Assembly: GCA_037178675.1 (NCBI GenBank)
Contig: JAYMGJ010000375.1
Coordinates: forward strand, 27,093 to 91,092
Reading direction: 5' to 3'
From: Scleroderma bovista
Lineage: Eukaryota; Basidiomycota; Agaricomycetes; Boletales; Sclerodermataceae
DNA: 64,000 nucleotides
This document shows positions 48,296 to 60,710 of the stretch, piece after piece. Position 1 is the stretch's first letter. The number at the start of each line of letters is the position of its first letter. A program made the translations under genes and the position numbers. The notes under the pieces are model-generated. The model was not told the DNA's origin. It did not search any database and worked only from the letters and a program-made list of their open reading frames with translations.

Positions 48296-49363
48296 TTTTC
48301 TTTTATCATACCTACATCTTTTGTACAATTTCCGCTTCCTATTCCATGTATACCATATACATCACATTGTAAAGTATATTTATGCATGTAGAGTTGTCCT
48401 TGTGAATCATTGACACAGCCTGAGAACTCTGTCAGAGACATGCCAGTAATGGTCTCAACCACAGCCATGAATGCATTGCCAATATGTTGCTGGCACATCC
48501 CAAATTTACCTGTGGAGTAACTTTTCAACGTTACTGATATACATGAATACCAAGAGCAGGCTAGATATGTCCTACAGATGTAACTATAATTGCCATGTAT
48601 GGCGGCATCAAGTATTGGAAGGAGCAACATACTTTTAATCCACTGGCACAACACAATCAGCAGAACATACAAGGGAGAACATACACTCGGCACTGCATCA
48701 GCACATACAATCGGCATACAATCGGCACAACCATCGGTGGCATTACATCCATGCCGCTGCAACAGTGATCAGCACTTGCATAACATTGGCACTTGCAAAC
48801 CATTTGCACAAGACACTATCGGCACAGCAACATCGGCACAACATACCATCGGCACAACATACCATCGGCACTACATACTATCGGCACATCATACTATCGG
48901 CACTACATACTATCGGCACATCACACTTGTGACACAGCACACTATTGGCACTATGTACATGATACTATCCCAATCTTTCGCCGGCAAATGCAAGATTTAC
49001 CTTTGCAGTAATTCTTCGATGTTACCGATATACATAAATAGCAAGAGTATCTATAATTGCCGTGGATGGCGGCATTAGGTGTTGATTGAGGTAACATACT
49101 GTAATCAGCATAGCATTCCATTGGAACATGCATACGGTAGACAATCGGCACACACCCCGGCGGCAGGACATACATTTGTAATACCATCAGCACTTGTATA
49201 ACATCGGCACTTGCCGATACCTTTGGCACAACACACTATCAGCAAATCTTTCCAGTGGTGAGATAAATGAACTATATATGGAAACCATTATTATATAATC
49301 ATTCAATTGTGATTTCCATTCCACGTCAATTCCATCTTGTCAACTTGCATCTTTGCTACCGCT
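48296..49363. other. Spacer with CGGCACAACA arrays
   Basis: There is no gene between the zinc-cluster and W-x-P-P genes of element B. 48640-48950 is a tandem run of ATCGGCACAACAT/ACTATCGGCACATCAT units. A shorter set lies at 49140-49240. A TATA-like CTATATATGG follows at about 49270, some 90 bp before the next start. Confidence 0.6.
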
Positions 49364-50664
49364 ATGCCACCTAAGTCTGTCAGATTTGATAGCGCAAGTC
49401 CACGGAAATTGAGTGAGTAATTTCTCTCCTCTGAGCTGATCTGCATGACATCGTTATCAGCCATTCCTGCACTGCCAGTGTGGCACCCGCCTCCATCCAT
49501 TGTCGATGAACGCCTGCCATCAAGCATGGACTGGATGCCACCCTCTCCCCCACGCCACGGGATGCGCACAGGTGAAACAAATGTGTCTGTGAGGAACAAC
49601 GATGCAATGTCTGGGGACAGCAACAGACAAGCAACAGCGGCAAACAATCAGTTACCGGCCCCCTCGCAATCAGCTCCGATCAACCTCCCTGGCCCCTCAG
49701 CACATGAGATGCACGCAGCAACCCCCACGACTAGATCCCAGGCTTGGATGCCACCGTCGCCTCCAATCGCTGCCAGTTCATCCAATGTGCCGTCTACCCT
49801 CACCATTCGGTCGCAGGCATCAATGCCACCCCCAGCAGCAATGCCAGCTACCCCATCGGTTCGGCCATCATCCCAAGGCACCCAACCGCAAGCATGGATG
49901 CCACCGTCGCCATCCCCCATGATGGCCGCATGGATCCCGCCCTCTCCAGTGCACGTGCCACGTATTGGGACATCATCCCCATCAATGCCGGCATCCTCAG
50001 TCCTGGCATCACCGTCCAGCCCGGCATCACCATCCAGCCCGGCATTGCCATCGCTCCTGGCATTGCCATCGAGCCCAGCATCGCTATCTAGCCCGGCATC
50101 AAGCCAGCGGATTCCCACCTCCCCAATGGAGGCAGAATCATCTCCTGAGGCTGTATCTGGATCGCATGCACGATTCCGGGAACATGTGCATGCAGAGGAT
50201 GGTAAGTCAGTATTACTGCAGGAATTATGTGTATTTAACAATCATCCAGTGGAATATTTTGAGATGGTGGAGAGGATTAATGCATTGCATGAGCATTTGG
50301 ATCCATTCCAGAGTGATGCGCTTTCATGTAAGTCTCTCTTGGGCTTGATCCATAGTATCAGTTGATCAGTTGTCATCTAGTGGCCTCTGCAAGGCAAGTT
50401 GCTACATCCGTCCCTCCTAGGAACTTGCCCGACCTACTCCCACTCGATGCCGGCCTTGATCACCCTATGATCGCGGCCTACATTCATTACGCAAACACAT
50501 TGCTCGACACCGCCAGGTTGTGGAGATTGGAAATGTGCCGGAGAGCGATGTTGGCAAATGTGTGGGATATGTTGGCTAGGTCAGCCCGACTTGGCAAGAA
50601 TGGTGACATAATTGAGTCCGATCACCCTGAGGATGTGGTAGTATTAGATCCCTCCAAGCTGTAG
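49364..50664 (+). CDS. W-x-P-P repeat protein of element B
   Basis: Four exons: 49364-49412, 49461-50201, 50250-50327, 50381-50664, 1152 nt, 383 residues, all introns phase 1. The start MPPKSVRFDSAS parallels MSGQRNVRFIDDGA in element A. Exon 2 is low-complexity with WHPPP, DWMPPSP and three AWMPPSP repeats, then Ser/Pro/Ala repeats. Exon 3 (78 nt) matches A in length. The last exon (LPDLLPLDAGLDHP ... LWRLEMCRRAML) looks helical and ends D-P-S-K-L (D-P-T-M-L in A). No break. Function unknown; the short W-x-P-P motifs look like peptide ligands for another protein. Confidence 0.75.
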
Positions 50665-50744
50665 TTTTGTTACAGTAGTGCGGCAATAAAATCTTTCGGC
50701 ACAAGACATGGCAGATTTGACAATAGAATTATTCTACAAGTATA

Positions 50745-51120
50745 TTATTTGCGGCGTCTCTTTGGGCTGGGTGTAGGGACATCGGCATCGGGCCGCTTTG
50801 GCCACCTTCTTTGCCATTCCGGTTGACTAGGCCTGGCAACGGCATTGACATGTTGAGCCCTGGCAATCTGGCATGTGCTGGCAGCCCGCTTCCCCTTGCC
50901 TCCAGAGTGTGGGCATCATCATCCCCTGATCGACCACCCTCCATCCCATTTGTGTTGCCAATGGAATGCATAGTTAATTCACCAACTATCATTTGTCGGA
51001 ATTGCTCAAATGGATATTGAAATAGGCAAACTTACATTCCACCGGCGCATCGGCTGTGTTCTTTTTAACCCGGGGCTTTGGCTTCATCGGTCCATTAGCA
51101 TTGACGTTGCCGGGATCCAT
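50745..51120 (-). CDS. Small basic KDZ-associated protein of element B (partial model)
   Basis: The C-terminal exon ends SPKRRRK with stop at 50745-50747, like PKRSRK in element A. An upstream exon starts at ATG 51120 (MDPGNVNANGPMKPKPRVKK) and ends near 51035, matching the KPKPRVKTK exon of A. Far fewer exons can be found than in A, and the join is unclear because another frame is also open at 50750-50990. Probably shortened or damaged. Confidence 0.4.
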
Positions 51121-51534
51121 ATGTGCTTTTTCTTATATGAGAATACGTGCCATTTCCAAGTAATTGAGACCAATACCCACCTTGCTGTTTAGGTTCGGCT
51201 GGCTGCCGTGCCGTCAGTGCCGCTGATGCTCTTCGTCAAGATGATCCCACCAGCATAACAAAACCAAGCCCCACGCACCGTTTTCCTTAGCATTATGTCC
51301 ATCTGAGTCATCCTCTATATATAAACTTCATATTCTGACAACAAAAATATTCAAAGGAACTGACCAGGCTGTGCAATGGGCGTTGTATGGCTTGCTGACA
51401 GGGATGTTCCAAATGTAGGAGGATCAAATGCTTGGAATACGGATGGGGCGTACCATCATCCTGGTTTGACCGGCATTGGTTTTTGTTTGTTGCACTGGAC
51501 TCCCTCTCCTCTGGGGCCTCTTCTTTTATGCATG

Positions 51535-52470
51535 TCAATGGTTGCATAACATGGTTGAAAGATCCATACCAATTGTGCGCCGCCTCTTCCGACTGCTTGC
51601 GAGTTCCACATCTCGTGCCGCAGGTTCTTTGAACCAGTCAAAACAAGTTGATAAAAGTATTCAGAGCTAACCTTTCAGGGGCGGCTTTGCTGCACTTATC
51701 ATTCCGGCCACTGAGTCCTCACAATCTGATACTGGATCTTGTAATCCACCATCCATATCTCTCCATTTGTGAAATGTCAGTACATCTTCCGGATCTGTCA
51801 CTTGCCTATCACGCCAGAATTCCAGTACCTTTGTAACTTCCTGATTTGTGAGCCGGGTCGGCTCTTTGAACTCCCAATGCCGCGGCAGGTACACAGATGA
51901 AATGTAGATACTGGTCTTTGCATGTATGGCAGCCCAAGGAACACTGGCACTTGGCTTGCCGCATGCCTTGCCTGTGGCAAGGGGTCAATTCTCTGTCTAT
52001 TTACAAGGAAGAACTTACAATAATGCCATGTCACAAAGGTCCTCATAACATCCTTTCTCTCCAATGCTTGCATATTGAGGATGATCGGAATCATTGGTGT
52101 GCCATCTTCCATTGTTGGTAAAACAGTTTGCGGCCTCTTCTGCCCTTTCTTCCGGCAGAGCGTCGGTCTGGCATCTTCATCGCTATTATTGTGTTCTTCC
52201 CCTCCTATGGCCTGCTGTGCATAGGCATCCCAGTGGTGCTTGATGTCATCCCAATCGGCAAAGGTCTTCCCTTGTCCCAATGCCGAATTAAAGTCATGCC
52301 TGTGAATGTGAGTATACAAATACCACAAGTGAGAAGTGACATACATTCCCATCATGGGCTGACCATTCCGGCCCTTCCATGCCGCCATCACAACCACCCG
52401 CATCCCACACTGCCACCACATTTCCTGCGCAAACTGTTTGACATATTGTCGGCCTTTTGTCTCGGCCATT
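51535..52470 (-). pseudogene. 508-aa-type protein of element B, C-terminal part
   Basis: Four exons, complement(51535-51626, 51672-51971, 52019-52299, 52345-52470), in phase and homologous to exons 3-6 of the element A gene (MWWQCGMRVVVMAAWK, EDGTPMIPIILNM, SVPWAAI, KEPTRLTNQE). The last exon begins E-P and ends with SSRKRRR and a short tail. The first two exons, expected upstream on the minus strand, lie on the plus strand at 52500-53085, so the gene is split by an inversion. Confidence 0.75.
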
Positions 52471-52499
52471 CTGTTTGCAGATGAATAATTGTCAAGATA

Positions 52500-53085
52500 A
52501 ACAGAAGATGAGCAAGACCATTCTTCTGACTCGTCGGGCACAGAGGCACCACAAAATGTGGTAAAAACAAAACTCCAGGATGATGAGGTCGAGGTCCTTG
52601 AGGAAGCCTTGGAAGACTGGAAGGCAGCTGACAGCAACCAAAGGAAAGGTATGAAGAGTGCCATGAAGGCAAAAATCAAGAATCTCCCTGCCAATAGCAC
52701 ACTCAAAGGACACGAATGGGAGAAGAAAAAAAAAGTGCGCCCCATTTCCATAACTTCACATGGACTACTGATGCATCAGTGATATCAGGCAATTAAAAAT
52801 TGGTTGTATAACCACAGCCGAGCCCGTGCCTGAAAGGCCCTAATAAAGTATGGACGTAGGTGGACTGCCAGATCAGTCGTAATGAAGTCGAAGAAAAAAG
52901 AAATCGAAGCCGAATTCGAACGGGCCAGAATTGCCCAAGGAAGCACAGGCATGATTAAAGGCTACCAAAAGGCGGTAGGATGCATCATGGGGAAGCTCAC
53001 CCAGGAGGAAAGGGATGCTGCAGCAAAGCAGGCTGATGAATGGAACGAGGAGCAGCCGCCGGCAGAGGTCCAGGCCGAGGATTCT
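52500..53085 (+). pseudogene. 508-aa-type protein of element B, inverted N-terminal exons
   Basis: Exon 1 text (EDEQDHSSDSSGTEA ... VEVLEEALEDWK ... EKKKK) to 52734 and exon 2 from 52789 (AIKNWLYNHSRARA, then stop TGA 52831, then KALIKYGRRW ... EWNEEQPPAEVQAE) correspond to exons 1 and 2 of the element A gene. They now lie on the plus strand. The ATG is lost at the left junction (about 52490) and the exon 2 donor is lost at the right junction (about 53085). The TGA stands where arginine is expected, as after CGA to TGA. Confidence 0.75.
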
Positions 53086-53540
53086 CCATAGATCTGCTGG
53101 ATGAACGACTGCGGGCCATGCTGTATGTTGAGTAGACTTAGATACTTTTTTGAGTGGTGCTGTGCTAGAGAAGTCCCGGACACTTTGTTGAAGGATTCCC
53201 GAGCTATTGTTTCTCCCATGTCAATTAGTGTTCAATTCCTCCACGCCGACCTCTTTTGGAAAGTCCATTGGTGAGCTAGCTACTTCTGGGGCCGGCTATG
53301 TTGTTCGGCAGCTAACAAGCTATTTCCGGACTTTAACTTAGCATCTAATTCAGTAGCGGCTACCATATATGGGATTTTTGCATTGGTGCCTGATCTTCAA
53401 GTCCATATTACAAAAGCTAGATCCAAATTGGCAGATCCAAAGATCCCTTTCCGATCACTGTCCATGCTGTTTCAATGAGGCTTCAGTGAGATACAATGTG
53501 GAAAGACTTTGTGCAGGGATTTCCTCATCAGATACCACTC

Positions 53541-56500
53541 ATGGCAAAGTCCAAGATACAACCTGCTGGTAGCTCTACTCTGGTGGTTCATGTAACATGG
53601 CAGGCATTCAAATCAAGGAGGGGATCTATTGATAAGATGGTGAAGGCAACGCCCCGAAAGAAGGCCCGTCATGGAAAAGCTCCTTCAAATGACACTCCGA
53701 CCCAGTCAGCATCTATAGGATTAGAACAATCCCAACTGTTTCCAGATGATGGCCAGCCATACATTTCCATGGATGATCTTCCACCCCGAAAGAGAACAGG
53801 TGTGTCAAAGAATCAGGTGTGTGATTTATTCCGATCCTGCACTTGCCATGTCCTCCTGAAGGCATAATAGGACAGTTACTTATTGGCATGGTTGCCATAC
53901 AAGCAGAGGTACCTCCAGGTCCTTCTGGACATGGAGGCACCCCCTCACCCAAGGGTCTGCATGTTGTGTCAAGGAGATGGCACGTACAGATGCGCCAAAT
54001 GCATCCACCGGCCCTTGCTCTGCAGTTCCTGTTGCAGAAAGGAACACAAGTTGCGGCCCTTCCACCGGGTGGACCAATGGAACGGTACATTCTTTGAGGA
54101 ATCATCGTTACGACTGGTGAGTCATCAATTCTACGTGGCATACAGCAACAACTCATTTAGAAGGCTGGGTTGGTGGTACACCTCGGCCATGGTGGGGATC
54201 CATGTCCGAATGGCGGGATGGATGGTGAGGACATTGCTGGTGATGTTGAGGATGAATGGGAGGATATTCAGGACCAACCAAGACCACATCATCTTTCTGG
54301 AGGAATGGACAGGTCTTGCCTAACTGTAGTGCATACATCTGGGGTACATTTTTGCGATGTGAGGTATTGTAACTGTCCAGATGCAGGAGCTTCGCATTTG
54401 CAGTTGGTCAAAGCAGGACTCTTCCCGGCAACTACAAAGGAACCTAGGACTGTATTCACCTTCCAAGTATTGGATGACTTCATTATGGATAATGTGGAGT
54501 GCGGCACCTCTGCCATGAATTATTACAGCAAGCTTCGGCGAGTCACATCCAATGCATTTCTCGGCCTTGTACCGGTGAGTTCAAAGCATGATATTAAGGA
54601 CCCGATGACACCACCAACACTGATCCAAGAACAGATACAGAGAGCTACTCAGGGTGTCGAGGATGTGGAGGCTGTTAAAGCTGTTGAAATGGCAAGGTTT
54701 TCATCCAGGATCTCCTGATCCCAAGAGGGGGGAATTGGTGCTGTTCTGTCCGGCATGCCCACAACCAGGAGTAAACATTCCATCCAGTGAAGATGTAGAC
54801 CTCTCAGAGTAAGTAATGTTTTATTTTTACTTGTACTTATTGAGCAGCTGCGCGATATAGGTGGAAATATTCTAGGACCATCGTGATGGATGGAAACTTC
54901 AAGGCCGAGCATATGCGGCCAAAGAATTCAGCTAATGAAGTTTGGCTCATGGACGGAATGGGATTCATGGTTACAATGCTGGAATATAAGGATTATCTGG
55001 CCGGAACATTGAACCGGGTCGAGGTTTGTGATTGCACATGTTTACAATACGGTTCAGCATTGTAATGGAATTCACAGAAATCTGACTGTAGCAACCATCG
55101 AGCAGTAAACCAGGCAAATGCTAAAAGAAATCAGCTGGCATCTACTGGAATTGGCGGGTGTGCATGTGCGCGGCATGGATGCTTTGTACCCCATGCAATG
55201 GTTGACTTTCAGAAGGGAGAGCAGTATGTGCCGACATGTTGCATGCATTCCACCCTAACAGGAAGATAGGCAGGTAAATATGGATTATGCTCTGGCACAT
55301 GCCGTGCAACATGGGATGGATCCGCAACAAAAAGTCATAACCTTTTATGACATCAATTGCCAATACAGCAAAAACCTAAAGCGCCGGCTAGAAGCAAACA
55401 ATTTTATATCCTTACCACCTGGGCTATGGATTCAACCTAGCATTGGGCTCTGGCATGGACATGGTCACAAGGCAGAATGTTTCACCCGATATGCTCCCAA
55501 TTTCATTTCTGGTGTAGGCCACGTTGATGGTGAAATTATGGAGACTCTCTGGTCCTCTCTTAACATCATTTCGCCATCGGCCCGCGGAATGGCAACGCCG
55601 CATAGACAGGAGCTGCTTGATTTTCAAATGAATGACAACAACTTCTTAAAGATGGTGCGGATGCATGAGTGGTATCACAATATCTTGCAGATTTTGGGTG
55701 AAGTATGCCAACGACATATTGCACAGCCATCACCCTGAAAAGAAAATTGAAGAATGCTCAAGAGGCACTGATGTCCACGGAAGGAGCATTTGTGGAGCTT
55801 GATACAAGGGTTCCGGTCGAGTTGCATGAGCTTTGGGCACAGCAAGAGAAATCGGCTTTGGAGAATAGGGCTACTGATCCAAAATCAATGGACATATTTG
55901 AGGTGCAGCTGGAAAAAGGTATTTACTTGCTTGGCTGATTTCAAACCAATTTGACGTATATGACAGCTCAAACAACGAAGTCGATCGAAATGGATATTAT
56001 AAGTAATCAGGGACCGGATGGTCGTATGCGTGGGGCAGCAACATGGATGGCAAGGGTATTGAAAGCTGAAGAATCACAAATTATTTTGGCCATAGATGTC
56101 CGCCACATTCATGCAAGGGCGACGGAAACACAAAGGTTGTCTATTGCCCGCCGGCAGGACCGCCTGCAGATGCAAATTGATCGGCTCTGTGAATCAGCTT
56201 CCCAATTTCTAGGCGAAGATTGGAATGAGGACATCTCGGATAATCTCATTTCCACAACGGACATCGATGAAGGTGATGGTGAAGATGTATTTTCAGACAC
56301 ATTCCACCCACAAGATCCCAACTACTTGGATGCTGTGGTACTGCCCTTGCCGTCGTACCTGGGGATGCAGCAAGCCGATAGGTTGGGGCTTTTAACCATG
56401 GTGGATCAGGAGTTACGATTGAGGGAAGGTCAGGCCAACGATGCTCTACATGAACTAAGGGTTTCGCTGGCACACAAGGCAGTCATCTTCCGGACCAATG

Positions 56501-57059
56501 TCAGACATGCCGGGACATACAATATGACTACGAGGGCCTGGGGGAAGGTGGGTAGTGCCGATGTGAAAGTGCAGCGGCATGTGGCAATATATTGTCAGTG
56601 CCGGAAACAAATGATAGCATTGAATGCAAGCGGCAACACATTGAACCGATACAAAATGTTGAGGAAAGAAGACCTAAAGATCAGTGCAACCATTGCCGAC
56701 CCAAATGCAAGGGGTCATAGGGATGACACTTTGGCCTGGTTTTGGACAATGGATGTGCCGTGGGATACAGAGGTCAATGATTGGATGTCTGAATGTAAGA
56801 TGATTGCTCCTCATGTTAACACTGGCTGACATGTATAGTTTACCGGGTGCATTGATTGAGGGCGAAAGCATTGTGAGACAGGTGGGACGAAGAGGTAAAA
56901 CTATTGACATGTGAAGCCACCTGGACAAGACAATTTTTTTCGTATAGGGAAACACTTTGGAGAGATCAAAAGGAGGAGGCTAATATGAGCGGAGAGATGG
57001 GGAGAGCATGCTATGCAGCAAAGCAATGTCAAATGTATGGTAGACTTGGTTGTGTATGA
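53541..57059 (+). pseudogene. KDZ transposase B (two stops and a lost splice donor)
   Basis: Exons: 53541-53816, 53871-54116, 54161-54574, 54630-54808, 54861-55023, 55078-55223, 55270-55664, 55727-55918, 55967-56794, 56839-57059. The CxC2 motif (CMLCQG ... CAKC ... CSSCC) and core landmarks MDGNF, FYDINCQYSK and VDGEIMETLW match element A. Three lesions: the donor of intron 7 reads ATGAGT instead of GTGAGT (55665), and TGA stands at 56853 (where A has Trp in VHWL) and at 56874 in the last exon. The damage affects a splice and the C-terminal tail; the catalytic exons read through. Trans-mobilisation by an intact copy elsewhere would be needed. Confidence 0.85.
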
Positions 57060-58404
57060 TTGGCATTGACCATCGGCATCAAATACCACTATATGGTATG
57101 CAAAGAGGACATATTTAAAATGGATCATCGAGTGGCTGTTAGTGGAGAAAACAAGGTGCAACTGCAAGGTATTTATGGGGTGCATACCTTGGAATGAATG
57201 GATGATGGAATGGGAGGGTCATGAACAGTGGCACGTAGATTCACTGGTAGCTGGAATGGAAAAGCCATGTACCAGCAGCAATTGAATGCCATGCATGCAC
57301 ACCCTTCGGCCAATATGTAAATATAAATCTGCCAAGGGAAGAGGTGCAATCATGGGCCTACTGGCCGTGGTCCTCGTAGTTCCATGACTGCTGGCATTGA
57401 TAACAATCAACTACCGCAGCTAGAAACCATTGTGTGCCGGTGCAACAGCTAGCTATAACCTATGTGTCATAGTTCACTGCATCAATCGTGCTGTTGTGTA
57501 GTGGCGTGTCAGGATGCTTCCAGCAGCGTGTGCCGCAATGATGATGATGCCAAATTGTTGATTGTGCCGGAATGTTGACTGTGCCGGAATGATGAATGTG
57601 CTGAACAGTTGATTGTGCTGGAGGGCTGACTCTGCCGCAATGTTGAGCCAGAATGGTGATTGTGCCGAAATGATGATTGTGCCACAGTGTTGGCTCGGCC
57701 ACAATGTTGCCTGTGCCGGAGGGTTGAGTGTGCCGGAGTGTTGACTGGGCCAGACTAATGATGGTGCCGACGGAGTGTTGTTTGTGCCGGCCTGTTGACT
57801 GCCGGGATGTGGATCCTGCCGGAGTGTTGACTGTGCCACAAGGTTGATTGTGCCGGAGTATTGATTGTACTGGCCTGTCAACATTACGGCAGAGTCAACA
57901 CTGTGGCACAATCAACCCTCTGGCACAATCACCGTTCTGGCTCAACATTGTGGCAGAGTCAACCCTGTGGCACAATCAACCATTCAGCACATTCATCATT
58001 CCGGCACAGTCAACAGTTCGGCACAATCAACAATTCGGCACTATCATCATTGTGGCACACATTGCCGGAAGCATCCTGACACGCCACTACACAACAGCAT
58101 GATTGATGCTAGATTAGTTCACGCTGCCAGAATTATAATTGTGCTGAACTGTTGAATCTGCCGGAAAGTGTTGACTATGCTGGAATGATGAATGTGCCGC
58201 CCTGTTGAATGTTTACACTTGACCAAGCCGGATCATTGTGATCATGCCGGAATCAACTTTGGGCTCGCCGAGCGGCACTACATCCCATCGGCACAACACA
58301 CGTTCGGATAGTATCTACTACAAACTACTTCCAACAAATTTGGACTACATACCATCAGAATTACATTTTAGTACAACAAACAATCATATCAGGAAGCTAA
58401 TTAT
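57060..58404. other. Spacer with a 220-bp inverted repeat of TGCCG units
   Basis: This lies between the 3' ends of the convergent transposase and dioxygenase genes. 57479-57700 and 57885-58110 are inverted copies (both contain AGTGGCGTGTCAGGATGCTTC), each built from TTGATTGTGCCGGAATG-like units. Confidence 0.75.
57479..58110. repeat. Inverted repeat, arms 57479-57700 and 57885-58110
   Basis: The arms match closely with about 185 bp between. Each holds roughly ten copies of TGCCG/CGGCA-type units spaced 16-20 bp apart. It could form a hairpin in DNA or in read-through RNA. Confidence 0.8.
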
Positions 58405-59773
58405 TCAATGCTTCACCAGTGCATTGCGGACATTATCTGGCGTCACCCAATCAAGAGGCCGTGGCACCCTCAACCAATGGTGAATATTATCCCTCATATA
58501 ATATGCCAAACAGCACCTCGCTCCGTCAACCTCGTTGACGCCGTGCTGAAAGAGCTGGCCGGAAAATGCAACGACAGTGCCGGGATTGTACAATACCTGA
58601 ATCCCAAGACTGGGAATGTGCAGTGCACAATCATCATAATTACCGACACTGACTAGCATGTCATACCAATCTGCTCGAGAGTGTGGGTCCCTGTGGAGGG
58701 GGGTACTTCGATTGACAATTAGTGAGATATTGGTGAAGACAGTGGACCAATTTTCAAGTGCCGCCAGCATTCCAGGATCATGGCTGGTTGCCCAGTCAGT
58801 CAAGTGTTGCATGGCAAGGTGGCCGGCATGGTATAGAGGCGGATGGATAATAGAAAGAACACCTGAAAGTATTGCCGACGGAAGACATCTATCCTTGCTC
58901 CATTGATAGCCCGTAGGACCGGCCAAAGCCTTGGACACCCCCGGAATGTCATTGGGGGTCTAGCAGAAGATCAAACAAGTGCATTGTCAAAAGAACAAGG
59001 TACTCACAGAATGGCCGAGCATGTGCCATGCCGGAGAGAATTCCAAGCACCCGAAAATATCCATGTCATCCTTGAAATACTGGTGTGTTGTACGCCATGA
59101 TTGATTAGTAATACTCTCTTCCAGTGGATCTGCAAGTGAATCAATGGATGCCGCGATGTGCTCCTAGAAACAAAGGCCTCAACAGTGGACAATGAGAGTG
59201 GAATGATACCATACTTGGATGCAGGGAGCTAGAGCTCCGGGAAGATACCACAATGCAATTGTGTCACCTTCTCCCAGAATAATGGTGGGCCGGGAAAGGG
59301 TCCCAGTCAAAGAGGAAGGATGTCTACGGAGGACCCTAATCTCCTGTTGCTCATTTGTGCCGGATTGCATTGGTCCGAGGCTTTCAGACAACCTAATCAA
59401 GTCAATGCCGCACGAAACTTCAGCGGATATCAAGCAAGGGATAATAGAACTATAAAAGAATTGGCTCACTCCGATTATGGTATGCCTGTGTGATGGTGGA
59501 TACAATTTGGTTCATGGCTACAGTTGCGTCCACCGGCAGGGACAGAAGTGTTTCTGGGGTGGGGGAATTTAAATCTGGGAATGCTTCATTCAGGAAGCAG
59601 CGCCGCATATATGATGCCATGATGTCAGACAAAGTATAGTTGGATGGCATGGCATTTGCACCGGCCATTGGATACAGGACGACTTTTGACAATGTGGGGA
59701 GTAAAAAATTTAGTGGGGGATGTGCAGCATCCTGCGGACATCTGTTTGCAAACAGCAATGCAACACATTCCAT
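58405..59773 (-). CDS. TET/JBP-family 2-oxoglutarate/Fe(II) dioxygenase of element B
   Basis: Four exons, complement(58405-58959, 59008-59163, 59215-59417, 59470-59773), 1218 nt, 405 residues, introns 48-52 nt. The double-stranded beta-helix signature is complete: H-x-D as LHRDPHS (about 310 and 312), second iron histidine in FQHGVN (about 360), and the 2OG-binding arginine in GARCCLAYYMR (about 369). The surrounding text (ADWYDMLVSVGNYDDC, VLYNPGTVVAFSG) is that of fungal TET/JBP proteins, which oxidise 5-methylcytosine in DNA. Their association with KDZ transposons in mushrooms is published. It converges on the transposase and is divergent (170 bp) to the 223-residue gene. No stop or frame break was seen. 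Confidence 0.86.
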
Positions 59774-59943
59774 TCTCGGCTAGATCCACTAAACAAGGCT
59801 GATCGGCGATTGGCCGGTGCGAAACAACACATGCCCGGTTGCACAATGTGGTAATTATGCATCAGGTGACATGTGGACCGTGAGAACATTGATTGCCTGA
59901 ATGTTATAAGGCTTAGGGCGAATCGGCCATCACACCATCAATC

Positions 59944-60710
59944 ATGAATACCACATCCGAACTGTCCATGGTATTGCAATACGTTGGAGTCCGCTTTCGA
60001 CGGATGGTGCACACGGTTCAACAACAGCCCGAGGGGATGCTGGCCACAGCTGCATGGTATGCAAACGTACAAACAGAAGTGGTAAGTGGAGAATGATTAC
60101 ATTTGATTAACACACTCATGAGCCCCCAGGCAAATTTAGAACGTGTGCTTGCCGCATGCCAGGCTATGGGTGCGAAGATGATATTGCCAATGATGGCGAG
60201 CAGGGTGCACAGAATGGTCATACTAGAAGATCTGCCGCTGGCAAGACTGTATGCGGCAATGCGACAGTTGAACGTCTATCATGCAAAGGCCGCTGAAGTC
60301 CAGGTTCCAAGTACGCTTCAAGTGGCAAACTCATGGTGGGTAAATGGCCACGGCCCATGTACGGCAGGGTACAGCACGCGGCCGCTGCGGGACATGGTAT
60401 CGGAGGCAGAGGCATTCTTTCCGCCGGACCTGGTATGCTCCCTTATTCGTGTTGTGTTAGATACTAAAGCTTTTCCAAGGTTGCTGATAGAAAGGTCACC
60501 ATTCTACTCACTGTTGGGTATACCTCCGACGAGGCCTTGTCAAATGCACGGTACTTCTGCGACAATATGTTGTGGAGCTCGGACAATGCCCTCAAATATC
60601 ATATAGAGGTGATGCAGCATTGTGCAAAAAGGATGGAGGACATTGAGATGCTAACCTGTGCACCAAATGCATTGCGGCAGAAATGGGAGGAGTCTTTGGG
60701 TGGTAGGTAA
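59944..60710 (+). CDS. 223-residue KDZ-associated protein of element B
   Basis: Three exons, 59944-60081, 60130-60432 and 60480-60710, 672 nt, phase 0 junctions. Mostly helical-looking, with a conserved NSWWVNGHGPCT ... VSEAEAFFPPDL block shared with element A (REWWVWGNSGDI ... VTEVEKFFAEYQ). No known family. It shares a 170-bp divergent promoter with the dioxygenase, so the two are probably expressed together. Confidence 0.72.
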
